The notes: generated by a model from the letters alone, not told the origin. Shown: positions 52,718 to 62,208, counted from the first letter of the stretch. The stretch: 64,000 nt of DNA from Rhodococcus sp. WMMA185 (GCF_001767395.1 NZ_CP017014.1:2550501-2614500), one strand, 5' to 3'. Numbers and translations: made by a program.

Positions 52718-54259
52718 TCAGCCGGCTTTCAAATACTTCGCCCTCAACCGGTGCTTGACCAGCTTTCCGGTGGCGGTGCGCGGCAGGTCGTCGGAAAAGT
52801 CGATGGTGCGCGGCGCCTTGTAGTGGCTGACCCGATCGCGAACATAGTCGAGCAATTCGCTGGCCACGGCGTCGGACGGTTCGACACCGTCGACGAGTTG
52901 CACCACCGCCTTTACCTGTTCACCCATCTCCTCATCGGGCACACCGATCACGGCGACATCGAACACCTTGGGATGCATGATGAGCACGTTCTCCGACTCC
53001 TGCGGGTAGATGTTCACTCCACCCGAGATGATCATGAACGCCGCGCGGTCGGTCAGATACAGATATCGATCGGAGTCGAGGTAGCCGATGTCGCCACACG
53101 TTGTCCACGCCGGATGGAGGGGATGCGTCGCGGCCTGTGTCTTCACTGGATCGTTGTGATATTCGAACGATCGCTCCTCCTGCTCCCAGTAAACGGTGCC
53201 GATCTCGCCTGCGGGCAGATCGTTGCCACTCTCGTCGCAAATGTGGACGACACCCATTACTCCGTCGCGACCCACCGATCCTGGCTTGGCAAGCGACTCC
53301 GCGCTGTCGATGAACGTGGCACCCGCCCCTTCGGTGGAGGCATAGTATTCGTGAATTATCGGACCCCACCACTCGATCATCGATCGTTTCACATCGGGTG
53401 GGCACGGTGCCGCCGCATGAATTGCCACCTTCTGGCTCGACAGATCGAACTTTGCGCGAACAGCCTTCGGCAGCTTGAGCATCCGCACGAACATCGTCGG
53501 CACCCACTGGCTGTGGGTCACGCGATATCGCTCGATCAATCGCAGCGATTCCTCGGCATCGAATCGGTCCATCAAGATGATGGTTCCGCCGACGGAGTTG
53601 ATCGCGGCGCAGAACCGCAGCGGGGCTGCGTGATACAGGGGCGCGGGGCAAAGGTAGATCGAGTCCGAGTCGAATCCGTAGATCGCAACGAATGCCGCGG
53701 CGTACGGATCCATGTCGGCGTCCACTTCACCATCGGGCAGAGCGGGTTTGACACCCTTGGGCCGTCCCGTTGTGCCCGAGGAGTACAACATGTCTCGACC
53801 GCGGGGTTGCGAGTCGAGCGGTTTGTCCGACTGCCCGGCGAGAGCTTCCTCGTAGCTGTCGAACCCACGGAGCTCGCCTCCGTACACGAGGCGATGCCGA
53901 ACCCGGGGAAGTTGGTCCGGTTCGTACGGGACGGCGCTGGCGACGTCCGCCGCGACGATCAGGACTTCGGCTCCGCAGTCGTCGATTACGTATCCGCATT
54001 CCTCCGGGTTCAGGTGCCAATTGACCAGTGTGACGTACAGCCCCGATCGCAGCGCTGCCCAATACACTTCGAACACCCGGATGTCGTTGCTCGACACGAG
54101 AGCTAGGTGGTCGCCTACTTTCAGCCCGAGGGAGCGGAGGTACCGTGCGAGACGGGCGGAGCGCCCGTCCAATTCCCGGTAGGTAATCTGCTCCCCTGTC
54201 GAGGGGCGGATAACCGCGGGCTTGTCGGGCGTGGTTGCAACGAAGTTTCCAGGGAACAT
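52718..54259 (-). CDS. Acyl-CoA synthetase (AMP-forming, FadD-like)
   Basis: A 513-residue adenylating enzyme. The P-loop is YSSGTTGRPKG near 160-169, EYYASTEGAG is the A5-type motif, and TCGDIGYLDSDRYLYLTDR followed by PRTATGKLVKHRL gives the C-terminal catalytic lysine. It activates a carboxylic acid, probably fatty or steroid-side-chain-like, to its CoA ester. I chose the ATG at 54259 because GAGGAG lies six bases upstream; an ATG-initiated frame from 54277 is also open. It is divergent from the MDMPI gene. Confidence 0.92.
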   Translation of the reverse strand: MFPGNFVATTPDKPAVIRPSTGEQITYRELDGRSARLARYLRSLGLKVGDHLALVSSNDIRVFEVYWAALRSGLYVTLVNWHLNPEECGYVIDDCGAEVLIVAADVASAVPYEPDQLPRVRHRLVYGGELRGFDSYEEALAGQSDKPLDSQPRGRDMLYSSGTTGRPKGVKPALPDGEVDADMDPYAAAFVAIYGFDSDSIYLCPAPLYHAAPLRFCAAINSVGGTIILMDRFDAEESLRLIERYRVTHSQWVPTMFVRMLKLPKAVRAKFDLSSQKVAIHAAAPCPPDVKRSMIEWWGPIIHEYYASTEGAGATFIDSAESLAKPGSVGRDGVMGVVHICDESGNDLPAGEIGTVYWEQEERSFEYHNDPVKTQAATHPLHPAWTTCGDIGYLDSDRYLYLTDRAAFMIISGGVNIYPQESENVLIMHPKVFDVAVIGVPDEEMGEQVKAVVQLVDGVEPSDAVASELLDYVRDRVSHYKAPRTIDFSDDLPRTATGKLVKHRLRAKYLKAG

Positions 54260-54443
54260 TCGCGCTCCTCTTGCCAACCGGGGAACAAGTCAGAGACATT
54301 CTCACCATCGGTTTACCACACCGAATCGACCTCGGACAGCCACCACGCCCGACACTGGGACCTCCCGTCCGCCCGTGGCGAAAAACTCGCCACCACAGGG
54401 ATGCGAGGTTCTAGAGTTGAGAAAAAATTAGGAGTGCAACACT

Positions 54444-55262
54444 GTGAACACCTTGCAAAGGGAATCGATCCTCGACGCGCTGTTCGAGGAATGGGACGCG
54501 CTCGATCAGGTGCTGTCGCCGCTGCAGGGCGACGCGTGGTTCACACCGACGTCCCTGCCGGGCTGGACGGTCCACGACGTCGTCGCCCACATCATCGGCA
54601 CCGAATCTCTCCTCGCGGGAGTTCCAGCCCCGCACACCAGCATCGACGTCCGGGGCCTCGCCCATGTCCGCAACGAAATGGGCGCCTTCAACGAAGAGTG
54701 GGTGGAGGGATTGCGGGGTTGCGCGGGCTCGGAGATGCTCGAGAAGTTCCGCGCAATCACCACCCGCAGGCGGGCTGAGCTGACCGAGATGACGGACGAG
54801 ATGCTCGCGGCCGAAACCACCACACCGGTTGGACCGGCACCCTATCTCCGTTTCATGCTTATCCGCCTCTTCGACTGCTGGATGCACGAACTCGACATCC
54901 GCGACGCGCTGGGATTACCAGGCGAAGAGGGCGACCGCCGGGCGAACATCGCGTTCACGGAGATCACCGGTGCCGTCGCATTCCTCGTCGGCAAGCGCGG
55001 CAAGGCCCCGGACGGGGCCAGGATCACGCTGGAACTGACGGGACCGCTCGCACGAACCATCCACATCGTGGTCGACGGCAGGGCGAAGGTGGTCGAGGAT
55101 TTGCCCGCCGAGGCGACCACCACCATCACCCTCGACTCACGACTGTTCACGCGGCTGGCGGGTGGCAGAACCACGGCAGCCGAGCACCGTGACGAAATCA
55201 CGCTGCACGGAGACGCCGAAGTCGGCAAGAGGATCGTCGACAACCTCGCGTTCACGATCTGA
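54444..55262 (+). CDS. Maleylpyruvate isomerase-family, mycothiol-dependent-type protein
   Basis: A 272-residue MDMPI/DinB-like protein. The four-helix N-terminal domain carries the metal-ligand motif LPGWTVHDVVAHIIG and a second histidine in RLFDCWMHELDIRDALG. A sterol-carrier-like C-terminal domain follows (ITLELTGPLARTIHIVVDG). The family includes mycothiol-dependent isomerases and mycothiol S-transferases; the substrate is unknown. The start is GTG with AGGAG upstream. The peptidase E gene starts five bases after its stop. Confidence 0.9.
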   Translation: MNTLQRESILDALFEEWDALDQVLSPLQGDAWFTPTSLPGWTVHDVVAHIIGTESLLAGVPAPHTSIDVRGLAHVRNEMGAFNEEWVEGLRGCAGSEMLEKFRAITTRRRAELTEMTDEMLAAETTTPVGPAPYLRFMLIRLFDCWMHELDIRDALGLPGEEGDRRANIAFTEITGAVAFLVGKRGKAPDGARITLELTGPLARTIHIVVDGRAKVVEDLPAEATTTITLDSRLFTRLAGGRTTAAEHRDEITLHGDAEVGKRIVDNLAFTI

Positions 55263-55267
55263 TCGCG

Positions 55268-55951
55268 GTGCGCCTGTTCCTCTCGTCATATCGGTTCGGT
55301 GCCGACCCCGCACCATTGCTATCGCTGGTCGGCAGCGCTGGACGCGTCGGCGTGGTTGCCGCCGCGGCGGATGCCTGGCCGCCTGCGGCACGAGCGTCTG
55401 CAGTTGTCAGCGATGTGATGCCGTTGGCGCGCCTGGGCTTCACTCCGGAAGAGGTGGACCTGCGCGATTACATCCGCAGCGACGGGAACGCGAGAGTCGA
55501 CGCGCTGCAGGAGCGGCTGGCCGGGCTCGACATGCTCTGGGTCCGGGGCGGGAACACATTCGTGTTGCGCGCACAGATGGCCAGAAGCGGGGCTGACCGG
55601 GTGATCCCTGAACTATTGCGGAACGACGCGTTGGTGTATGCCGGGTACAGCGCGGGCGCGTGTGTCATGACTCCAACGCTCTACGGTCTCGACTCCTGCG
55701 ATGACCCGGCGGAAGTGAACGCGACCTGCGGCATGGATCCGCTCTGGGACGGCTTGGGCATGGTGAGCTTCGCAATCGTCCCCCATCATCCGCCCGCTGA
55801 ATCTCCAGAGTCCGGAGAGTCCATGCTGCTCGAGGAAGCCGCAGGAGTTCGGCGAACAGTCGATGCGCTCAGGCTCGCCGGGATCGATTACCGGACCCTC
55901 ACCGATGACCAGGCGATCGTCGTGAACGGAGATCGCACCGAACTCGTCTAG
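55268..55951 (+). CDS. Peptidase E (family S51)
   Basis: A 227-residue protein. The nucleophile elbow is GYSAGACVM with Ser128, preceded by WVRGGNTFVLRAQM, typical of dipeptidase E and relatives. It would cleave Asp-X dipeptides or a related substrate in the cytoplasm. It lies five bases after the MDMPI gene in the same direction and is probably co-transcribed. It converges with the small gene at 55985. Confidence 0.88.
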   Translation: MRLFLSSYRFGADPAPLLSLVGSAGRVGVVAAAADAWPPAARASAVVSDVMPLARLGFTPEEVDLRDYIRSDGNARVDALQERLAGLDMLWVRGGNTFVLRAQMARSGADRVIPELLRNDALVYAGYSAGACVMTPTLYGLDSCDDPAEVNATCGMDPLWDGLGMVSFAIVPHHPPAESPESGESMLLEEAAGVRRTVDALRLAGIDYRTLTDDQAIVVNGDRTELV

Positions 55952-55984
55952 CGACGACGGGTTCGGGCGTGGAAGGTATATCTA

Positions 55985-56305
55985 TCACCCGAGGAATGTG
56001 TCGGCCTCAGACGAGGAGACCTGTTCGAGTGCAGCCCAAATGACCTCGCATCGCCTCGCGGTCACCTCGTCCGCGTCGGCGAGCAGCGCATCCAGGAGAG
56101 TCCTCGGCCTCAGGCGCCATGCCTCGTGCATGGACTGAACTTCATTGTTGGTGAACAACCCCGACCCTGCGAGCGCCGAGATCCACTCGTCGAACTCCCC
56201 ACGGTAGATACGTTCGACGGATTCGTAGTCGACACCACCTTCGAAGAACTCGTACGAGAACATCGCGGAGACATAGCTGCTGGGATCTCGTTCGGGGGTG
56301 TTCAT
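55985..56305 (-). CDS. Hypothetical protein (106 aa)
   Basis: A 106-residue acidic, helical protein beginning MNTPERDPSSYVSAMFSYEF. The ATG at 56305 has GGAAGGA nine bases upstream. I recognise no domain. It is a single gene, convergent with peptidase E. Confidence 0.6.
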   Translation of the reverse strand: MNTPERDPSSYVSAMFSYEFFEGGVDYESVERIYRGEFDEWISALAGSGLFTNNEVQSMHEAWRLRPRTLLDALLADADEVTARRCEVIWAALEQVSSSEADTFLG

Positions 56306-56472
56306 CGGTGCAGTTCCTTCCAGGGGTGGTGCGACGAATTCCGAGTCCACCCAGGAGCTGGCTCATACCTGGTGGGTTCTACCGTTAGGGCCGACATTCT
56401 TCGCCGGGTTCGACGATCCAAGACGCTATCGTGCGGAGGCACGTTCTAGTGTTGCCTCGCCGATACGATCCG

Positions 56473-56504
56473 GTAACAGAGTTACGAGTGTGACGTGTGT
56501 TACA
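56473..56504. promoter_or_regulatory. Two candidate operators in a 457-bp gap
   Basis: The gap 56306-56762 holds no gene that I can support. It contains a perfect inverted repeat GTAAC-AGA-GTTAC (56473-56485) and, four bases later, TGTGA-CGTGTG-TTACA (56489-56504), one base from a CRP/GlxR site. They may control the flavoprotein gene 260 bases downstream or the small gene to the left. Confidence 0.4.
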
Positions 56505-56762
56505 GCTGGTAGGTGCGGGTCGACCCCTCGAGAGGAGGCTTCTACCTGCATTTTCGTCTCACCACACGAGCGCCACCCCCACCTCCGGCGGGTGGATGAA
56601 TCCCACACCTCGGTCCCACATCGTGAGACTGCTGTATATCGGTGATTTCCCGAGAGCCGGGCCGGGCAGGAACCGGTTCTGTTAGAAGTTCGACCAGTTC
56701 GAAGGCTTGTGTGCAAGTGGACTACCTTCGGGGTGCAAGACACCCGCATACCAGGAGTCACG

Positions 56763-58136
56763 ATGACCGTCACCGACGACACGCTCACCTCGCTCGCCGC
56801 CGTCCTTCCCGAAGGATGCCTGGTGACCGATCCGGACCTCCTCGCGTCGTACAGTCAGGACTGGGCACGAGACCCTGCCGCGACGATCCCTCGTGCGGTC
56901 GCGCGCCCCACTACCACCGAAGACGTCCAGGCGGTGATGCGTTGGGCCACCGAACATCAGGTTCCGGTCATTCCGCGAGGGGCAGGGTCCGGGCTCAGCG
57001 GCGGTGCGACGGCCGTCTCGGGCAGCATCGTGGTCAGCACCGAGCGAATGCGCCGGATAGAGGTGGACCCGGCCACACGTATCGCCGTCGTGGAACCGGG
57101 TCTGCTGAACGCGGAGGTCAAGGCCGCGGCAGCTGAGCACGGACTCTGGTATCCCCCAGATCCGTCTTCGTTCGAGATGTGCTCGATCGGCGGCAACGTC
57201 GCAACGAATGCAGGTGGTCTGTGCTGCGTCAAGTACGGTGTCACAACCGACTACGTGCTCGCACTGCGTGTGGTACTCGCAGACGGAACCGCCGTCAGAC
57301 TCGGCGGTGCGCGGTTGAAAGACGTGGCCGGGCTCTCGCTGACCAAACTCTTCATCGGAAGCGAGGGAACCCTCGGTATCGTCACCGAGGCGACGTTGAG
57401 ACTGATTCCCGCCCAGCCGCCCTCGAGTACCCTCGTTGCGTCTTTTGCCTCCGTCCAATCCGCCGCAGACACGGTCCTGGCAATTACACGGACATTGCGA
57501 CCCTCGATGCTCGAGTTCATGGATCGCGCTTCGATCGGCGCGGTCGAGGATTCCCTGCGGATGGGCCTCGACCGTACCGCCGAAGCGATGCTCATCGCGC
57601 GGTCGGACGCACCCGGAGCGATTGCAGCCGAAGAGATCTCCGTCATGGCGGATGCGTGTAAGGCGAACGGAGCCTCCGAGGTATTCACGACAGATGATCC
57701 CGACGAGGGCGAAGCCTTCGCTGCAGCAAGGCGATACGCGATCCCCGCAGTCGAGAAGCTGGGCAGCCTACTCCTCGAGGACGTCGGCGTCCCACTGCCG
57801 AAACTGCCCGCATTGGTCGAGGGAGTCGCTGCCATCTCCCGCGAGCGCGACGTGATGGTTGCGGTAATTGCACACGCCGGCGACGGGAACACCCACCCCC
57901 TCATCGTCTTCGATCCCGACGATGCGGAGATGACCGAGCGCGCCCATCTCGTATTCGGCGAGATCATGGATCTCGCGATCTCGCTCGGCGGCACGATCAC
58001 CGGCGAGCACGGGGTGGGACGGTTGAAGAAGCCCTGGCTGTCCGACCAGGTGGGTCCGGAAGTCATGGAATTGACGCAACGGATCAAGAACGCGCTCGAC
58101 CCACTCGGCATCCTCAACCCCGGAGCGGTTCTATAA
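56763..58136 (+). CDS. FAD-linked oxidase, glycolate oxidase GlcD-like
   Basis: A 457-residue FAD_binding_4 flavoprotein. The PCMH FAD domain has IPRGAGSGLSGGATA and SIGGNVATNAGGL. The C-terminal oxidase domain ends with IAHAGDGNTHPLI and GEHGVGRLKKPWL. Family members oxidise 2-hydroxy acids such as glycolate or D-lactate. No GlcE or GlcF partner is adjacent, so it likely acts alone. The ATG at 56763 follows AGGAG at six bases. Confidence 0.92.
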   Translation: MTVTDDTLTSLAAVLPEGCLVTDPDLLASYSQDWARDPAATIPRAVARPTTTEDVQAVMRWATEHQVPVIPRGAGSGLSGGATAVSGSIVVSTERMRRIEVDPATRIAVVEPGLLNAEVKAAAAEHGLWYPPDPSSFEMCSIGGNVATNAGGLCCVKYGVTTDYVLALRVVLADGTAVRLGGARLKDVAGLSLTKLFIGSEGTLGIVTEATLRLIPAQPPSSTLVASFASVQSAADTVLAITRTLRPSMLEFMDRASIGAVEDSLRMGLDRTAEAMLIARSDAPGAIAAEEISVMADACKANGASEVFTTDDPDEGEAFAAARRYAIPAVEKLGSLLLEDVGVPLPKLPALVEGVAAISRERDVMVAVIAHAGDGNTHPLIVFDPDDAEMTERAHLVFGEIMDLAISLGGTITGEHGVGRLKKPWLSDQVGPEVMELTQRIKNALDPLGILNPGAVL

Positions 58137-58247
58137 CCGCGCCGGTCGGAACGGCAACCGGAACCTGCCCTCGAAACTGAGGGGTAATCTGCGGATGACA
58201 GCGTGCGGGACCATACCGCGTGAAGGCAACGAGTCAAGGAGCAGTCT

Positions 58248-58523
58248 GTGACGACAACGGTGGAGCACTGCGTGGCCGAGTCCCGGTTCGAGGTCTTCGT
58301 CGACGGTCAGCTGGCCGGCTACGCCGACTATGCTGAGCGCAGCGGTGTCCGCGACTTCCACCACACCGTCACGTACCCGCAGTTCCGTGGGCAGGGTCTG
58401 GCCGCCGAAGTAGTGAAGGCTGCCCTCGACGACACGAAAGCTCGCGGACTCTCAGTGATTCCCTCGTGCTCGTACGTCGCAAAATACATCTCCGAGCATT
58501 CGGGCTATGCAGAGCTCGTCTGA
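58248..58523 (+). CDS. Small GNAT-like acetyltransferase, YjdJ type
   Basis: A 91-residue protein of the compact YjdJ-type GNAT group. YPQFRGQGLAAEVVKAALDD is the acetyl-CoA pyrophosphate-binding motif, and VIPSCSYVAKYISEH is the conserved C-terminal segment. Substrate unknown. The GTG at 58248 has AAGGAG eight bases upstream. Confidence 0.9.
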   Translation: MTTTVEHCVAESRFEVFVDGQLAGYADYAERSGVRDFHHTVTYPQFRGQGLAAEVVKAALDDTKARGLSVIPSCSYVAKYISEHSGYAELV

Positions 58524-58630
58524 TCCGGTGAGCGGGACCGAGATGGGAGGCCGACGACATCGTTGCCGCACGTCCGCGCCCTGAGGGTCGTGTCCGGCGC
58601 GAATCGCGTTCAGTGTAGGGTCTGCCTTGT

Positions 58631-58708
58631 TCTGACACGGGGTGCTCCGCACGGGCGGGGCTGAGAACACACCCGGAAAACCTGCTCAGGTAATGCTGAC
58701 GAAGGGAT
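58631..58708 (+). promoter_or_regulatory. TPP riboswitch (THI element)
   Basis: The conserved blocks occur in order: ACACGGGGTGC (58636-58645 region), GGGGCTGAGAA (58657-58667), ACCCGG, ACCTG, and GGTAATGCTGACGAAGGGA (58689-58707). These are the core of the thiamine pyrophosphate aptamer. The last block ends ten bases before the tenA GTG and overlaps its Shine-Dalgarno region (GAAGGGA), so TPP binding probably blocks translation. Confidence 0.92.
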
Positions 58709-58717
58709 GTCAAAGTC

Positions 58718-59440
58718 GTGACCAACTCTGCCTATGGTGCCGCCGACACGGATCGGCACACCCGATTCACGGACCATCTGTGGGACCGAACCAAGGTCCT
58801 GCGCGACGCGATCGACGAACTCGAGTTTCTGCGTCGTCTCGGTGACGGAACCCTGCCGTTGGACTTGTTCCGCACGTACATCGAACAGGACTACCTGTAT
58901 CTCACGGGATACGCCAAGGCTCTCTCGCTGGTTTCGGCTCACGCCCCGGACCCGGACACGGCCGGCTTCTGGGCCGGTTCCGCCGCAACGGCGGCGACGG
59001 TGGAAGCGACGCTGCACCAAAACCTACTGACGAGCGGCAAGCTGCCCCAATCCGATGCGAAACCCCAGCATTCACAGGCTTGCCTGGGGTACGTCTCGTA
59101 CCTGACGGCCGTCGCCGCGACCGAACCGTACCCCGTAGCTGCCGCCGCAATGCTGCCGTGCTTCTGGATCTATGCCGACGTGGGACAACGCCTCGCAAAC
59201 AGTGCCCGAGAGGTGCTGTCCGCCGATCCTTCTCACCCCTATGCGCAGTGGGTGACCACTTATGACGCCGAGGAATTCCAGACCGCCACCGCCACCGCCC
59301 GCGAGTTGGTGGACGCCGCCGCGGAGGCCGCGACCGACGCTCAGCGCGAGGCGATGGTCGAGGTATTCGTAATCGCGAGCCGGTACGAACTCATGTTCTG
59401 GGATACCGTCGTGAACAAGCAGGAATGGCCCGCATCGTGA
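58718..59440 (+). CDS. tenA: TenA-family aminopyrimidine aminohydrolase (thiaminase II)
   Basis: A 240-residue TenA protein. LPCFWIYADVG contains the catalytic-position cysteine (Cys148) and SRYELMFWD the C-terminal glutamate. TenA hydrolyses formylamino- or amino-pyrimidine thiamine breakdown products to HMP. It starts at a GTG directly after a TPP riboswitch and overlaps the gene for an ABC binding protein, a standard thiamine-salvage arrangement. Confidence 0.93.
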   Translation: MTNSAYGAADTDRHTRFTDHLWDRTKVLRDAIDELEFLRRLGDGTLPLDLFRTYIEQDYLYLTGYAKALSLVSAHAPDPDTAGFWAGSAATAATVEATLHQNLLTSGKLPQSDAKPQHSQACLGYVSYLTAVAATEPYPVAAAAMLPCFWIYADVGQRLANSAREVLSADPSHPYAQWVTTYDAEEFQTATATARELVDAAAEAATDAQREAMVEVFVIASRYELMFWDTVVNKQEWPAS

Positions 59441-60516
59441 CACTGTTTTCTGGCAAGACACTGTTTTCCGGCATGACGTTCTTCTCCCGCAAGGCTTCCT
59501 CGTCGCGCAGGCGCACTGCGACGGTCGCGGTCACCCTCGTGTCCGCTCTCGCGGTCCTCACCGGTTGCGCGGCCAATACACAGTCGGGCGATACGATCCG
59601 ATTCGCACTCGACTGGACACCGAATACCAACCACACCGGTCTGTTCGTTGCCCTCGAACAGGGCTACTTCCAAGACGCCGGACTCGACGTCCAAGTACTT
59701 CCGTACAACGACACCTCGCCCGACACCCTCGTCGACGCCGGCAACGCCGAGTTCGGGGTGAGCTTCCAGAGCTCGTTCACATTTTCGCGAGCCGCAGGTG
59801 CACAGATAAAATCCGTGCTCGCACCGTTGCAGCACTGGGCAACCGGCATCGCGGTGAGAGCGGACCGCGACGACATCACCCGCCCGCGTGATCTCGACGG
59901 CAAGATCTACGCCGGCTTCGCGGATCCCGACGGCGAAGAAACATTGAAGCAGATCATCCGCAACGACGGCGGCGAGGGAGAATTCACGACCGTCACGCTC
60001 GGCACGTCTGCGTACGAGGCCGTCTATTCCGGCACCGCAGACTTCACCGTGTCGTTCTTTGCCTGGGAGGGCATCGAAGCCGAGCACCAGGGAACCCCGA
60101 TGCGGTATTTCCACTACACGGACTACGGTTTCCCCGATGCCTACGCCCTCGTCATCGGGGGCAACGAGCAGTGGATGGCCGATCATCCCGATGAGGCCCG
60201 CAAGTTCGTTCAGGCCTTGCAGCGCGGATACCAGTTCGCCGCCGAAAACCCGGCTCTTGCCGCACAGATGCTTGTCGACGCCAACCCCGGCGCCTTCACG
60301 GACGATCGACTCGTGCTCGAGAGCCAGGACATGCTGTCCTCCGAATACATGTTGGACGACTCTGGAAGAGTCGGAACACAGACCGCCGAGAAGTGGTCGG
60401 GATACTCCGGTTTCTTGTTTGAGAACGGGCTGCTCGCCGGTCCCGATGGAATGCCATTGACCACGGAACCCGACTGGTCTACGTACTTCACCAATGAGTA
60501 CCTCGCTGAGCCCTGA
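59425..60516 (+). CDS. thiY: ABC transporter substrate-binding lipoprotein, ThiY/NMT1-like
   Basis: A 363-residue protein. A lipoprotein signal ends at lipobox VLTGC near residue 48. The mature part has the NMT1/THI5-like pattern DWTPNTNHTGLFVALEQGYF. It should bind a thiamine pyrimidine precursor such as formylaminopyrimidine. The long N-terminus contains an 18-bp tandem duplication encoding TLFSGK-TLFSGM (59439-59473). The start at 59425 overlaps tenA; a later ATG at 59473 would give a more normal signal peptide. Confidence 0.88.
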   Translation: MARIVTLFSGKTLFSGMTFFSRKASSSRRRTATVAVTLVSALAVLTGCAANTQSGDTIRFALDWTPNTNHTGLFVALEQGYFQDAGLDVQVLPYNDTSPDTLVDAGNAEFGVSFQSSFTFSRAAGAQIKSVLAPLQHWATGIAVRADRDDITRPRDLDGKIYAGFADPDGEETLKQIIRNDGGEGEFTTVTLGTSAYEAVYSGTADFTVSFFAWEGIEAEHQGTPMRYFHYTDYGFPDAYALVIGGNEQWMADHPDEARKFVQALQRGYQFAAENPALAAQMLVDANPGAFTDDRLVLESQDMLSSEYMLDDSGRVGTQTAEKWSGYSGFLFENGLLAGPDGMPLTTEPDWSTYFTNEYLAEP

Positions 60517-61366
60517 CAGGGGCCATCCGAAGAATTCTCTCGAGGGTTCTCGCACGCGTCCCCACAAGAAGGGTCACCGCACGACGGTCCCCGGCGCCCC
60601 CACGCTTGCGCGCAGGGGGCTTCCCTCGCTGGTGGTCGTGGCCCTGCTCGTCGTCGCGTGGCAACTGTACGTAATGGTCAGCGGTATTCGGCCGCAGGTT
60701 CTGCCGTCACCGCTGCGCGTGATAGAGCAAGGCTGGCGGGCACGCGATGCTATTGCAGGGCACGCCTCGTCGACGCTGCAGGTGACACTGATCGGCTTCG
60801 CGGTGTCCCTGCTCTGCGCCTGGGCTCTCGCAGTGCTCGTCGACTTCTCGCCATGGCTACGACGCGCATTCGTCCCCCTCTTCGTTGTGTCCCAGACGCT
60901 GCCGATCATCGCAATCGCGCCACTGATGATCATCTGGTTCGGATTCGGTCTGCTGCCGAAGATCCTCGTGATCGCCCTCGCGACGTTCTTCCCGATGACG
61001 ATCGGTCTGATCGAAGGTTTCGCCGCCGCGGACAGAGAAGCCAGCGCCCTCCTGCGGAGCATGGGAGCATCCCGCTGGCAGGAATTCCGCTACGTCCGGC
61101 TACCATCGGCGATTCCCCGATTCTTCACCGCCCTGCGGATCGGGATCACCTATGCGGTCGTGGGCGCGGTGTTCTCCGAGTACGTCGGTGCCACGTCCGG
61201 CCTCGGCATCTACATGGCGACGCAGAAGAACTCGTTCCGAACCGACCTCGTGCTCGCCGCCGTGCTGGTGACCGCCGCCATCAGTGTCTGCCTCTACCTA
61301 CTCACCTTCGCCGTCGAACGTGCCGTCGCACCCTGGATCAGTGAAGAACGGAGCCGTCACGAATGA
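60494..61366 (+). CDS. thiX: ABC transporter permease, ThiX-like
   Basis: A 290-residue permease with about six membrane helices after a basic N-terminal tail. The ABC coupling loop reads EASALLRSMGASRWQEFRYV. It overlaps the binding-protein gene by 23 bases and the ATPase gene by four, so the transporter is translated as a unit. The TPP riboswitch upstream of tenA implies a thiamine precursor as cargo. Confidence 0.9.
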   Translation: MSTSLSPDRGHPKNSLEGSRTRPHKKGHRTTVPGAPTLARRGLPSLVVVALLVVAWQLYVMVSGIRPQVLPSPLRVIEQGWRARDAIAGHASSTLQVTLIGFAVSLLCAWALAVLVDFSPWLRRAFVPLFVVSQTLPIIAIAPLMIIWFGFGLLPKILVIALATFFPMTIGLIEGFAAADREASALLRSMGASRWQEFRYVRLPSAIPRFFTALRIGITYAVVGAVFSEYVGATSGLGIYMATQKNSFRTDLVLAAVLVTAAISVCLYLLTFAVERAVAPWISEERSRHE

Positions 61367-62205
61367 CGGATCACCAGACGGAGAGGATCGCGATGACCGA
61401 AGAAGCACGCGTCGTGATGACCGGGATCAGCAAGGCCTTTCCCGTCCGCGGCGGAACCAGACCCGTCCTCGACGACATCTCACTGACCGTTGAACGCGGA
61501 GAGTTCGTGTCGGTGATCGGCCCCAGCGGATGCGGGAAGAGCACGGCCTTCTCGATGCTCGCAGGTCTAGAGCAACCAGATTCCGGCGCCGTCACCATCG
61601 GCGGTGAACCTGTGCGATCGGCTGGCAGTGATACCGCCCGATGCGCATATATGCCGCAGAAAGACCTGCTGTTCCCCTGGCGCAGCGTCCTCGACAACAC
61701 GACTCTCGGCCTCGAAGTGCAGGGCGTATCCCGCGCCCAGGCGCGGGACAAGGCCCGGGAACTGTTCCCCGTGTTCGGTCTCGGTGGGTTCGAGGACGCC
61801 CGGCCCAGTCAGTTGTCCGGCGGGATGCGACAGCGCGCCGCGATGCTGCGGACCGTCGTCCAGGAATGTCCGGTGCTGCTTCTCGATGAACCGTTCGGCG
61901 CCCTGGACTCGCTGACCCGCACCGAGATGCAAGCGTGGCTGCAGCAGGTGTGGCAACGCTATAGGTGGACCGTCTTGATGATCACCCACGACATCCGTGA
62001 GGCCGTCTACCTGTCGGATCGCGTGGTCGTACTCTCGGCGCGACCGGCTACGGTCCGCACCGAGGTGACAGTGGATCTGCAACGGCCACGCGAACTGTCG
62101 ATGATGACGTCGCCCGAGTTCGTGGAGATCGAGCACCTCCTCCTCGAGGTCCTCCACGAGGAATCCCGGCGGGCGCTGGCAGAGCAGGAGTCGAGCCGAC
62201 CCTGA
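61363..62205 (+). CDS. thiZ: ABC transporter ATPase, ThiZ-like
   Basis: A 280-residue ATPase with Walker A GPSGCGKST, signature LSGGMRQRAAM, Walker B LLLDEPFGALD and a switch histidine in ITHDIREAV. It energises the thiYX system. The ATG at 61363 overlaps the permease stop (ATGA); an ATG at 61393 would also fit. It is the last gene of the thiamine-salvage operon and converges on the WS/DGAT gene. Confidence 0.92.
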   Translation: MTDHQTERIAMTEEARVVMTGISKAFPVRGGTRPVLDDISLTVERGEFVSVIGPSGCGKSTAFSMLAGLEQPDSGAVTIGGEPVRSAGSDTARCAYMPQKDLLFPWRSVLDNTTLGLEVQGVSRAQARDKARELFPVFGLGGFEDARPSQLSGGMRQRAAMLRTVVQECPVLLLDEPFGALDSLTRTEMQAWLQQVWQRYRWTVLMITHDIREAVYLSDRVVVLSARPATVRTEVTVDLQRPRELSMMTSPEFVEIEHLLLEVLHEESRRALAEQESSRP

Positions 62206-62208
62206 GCT

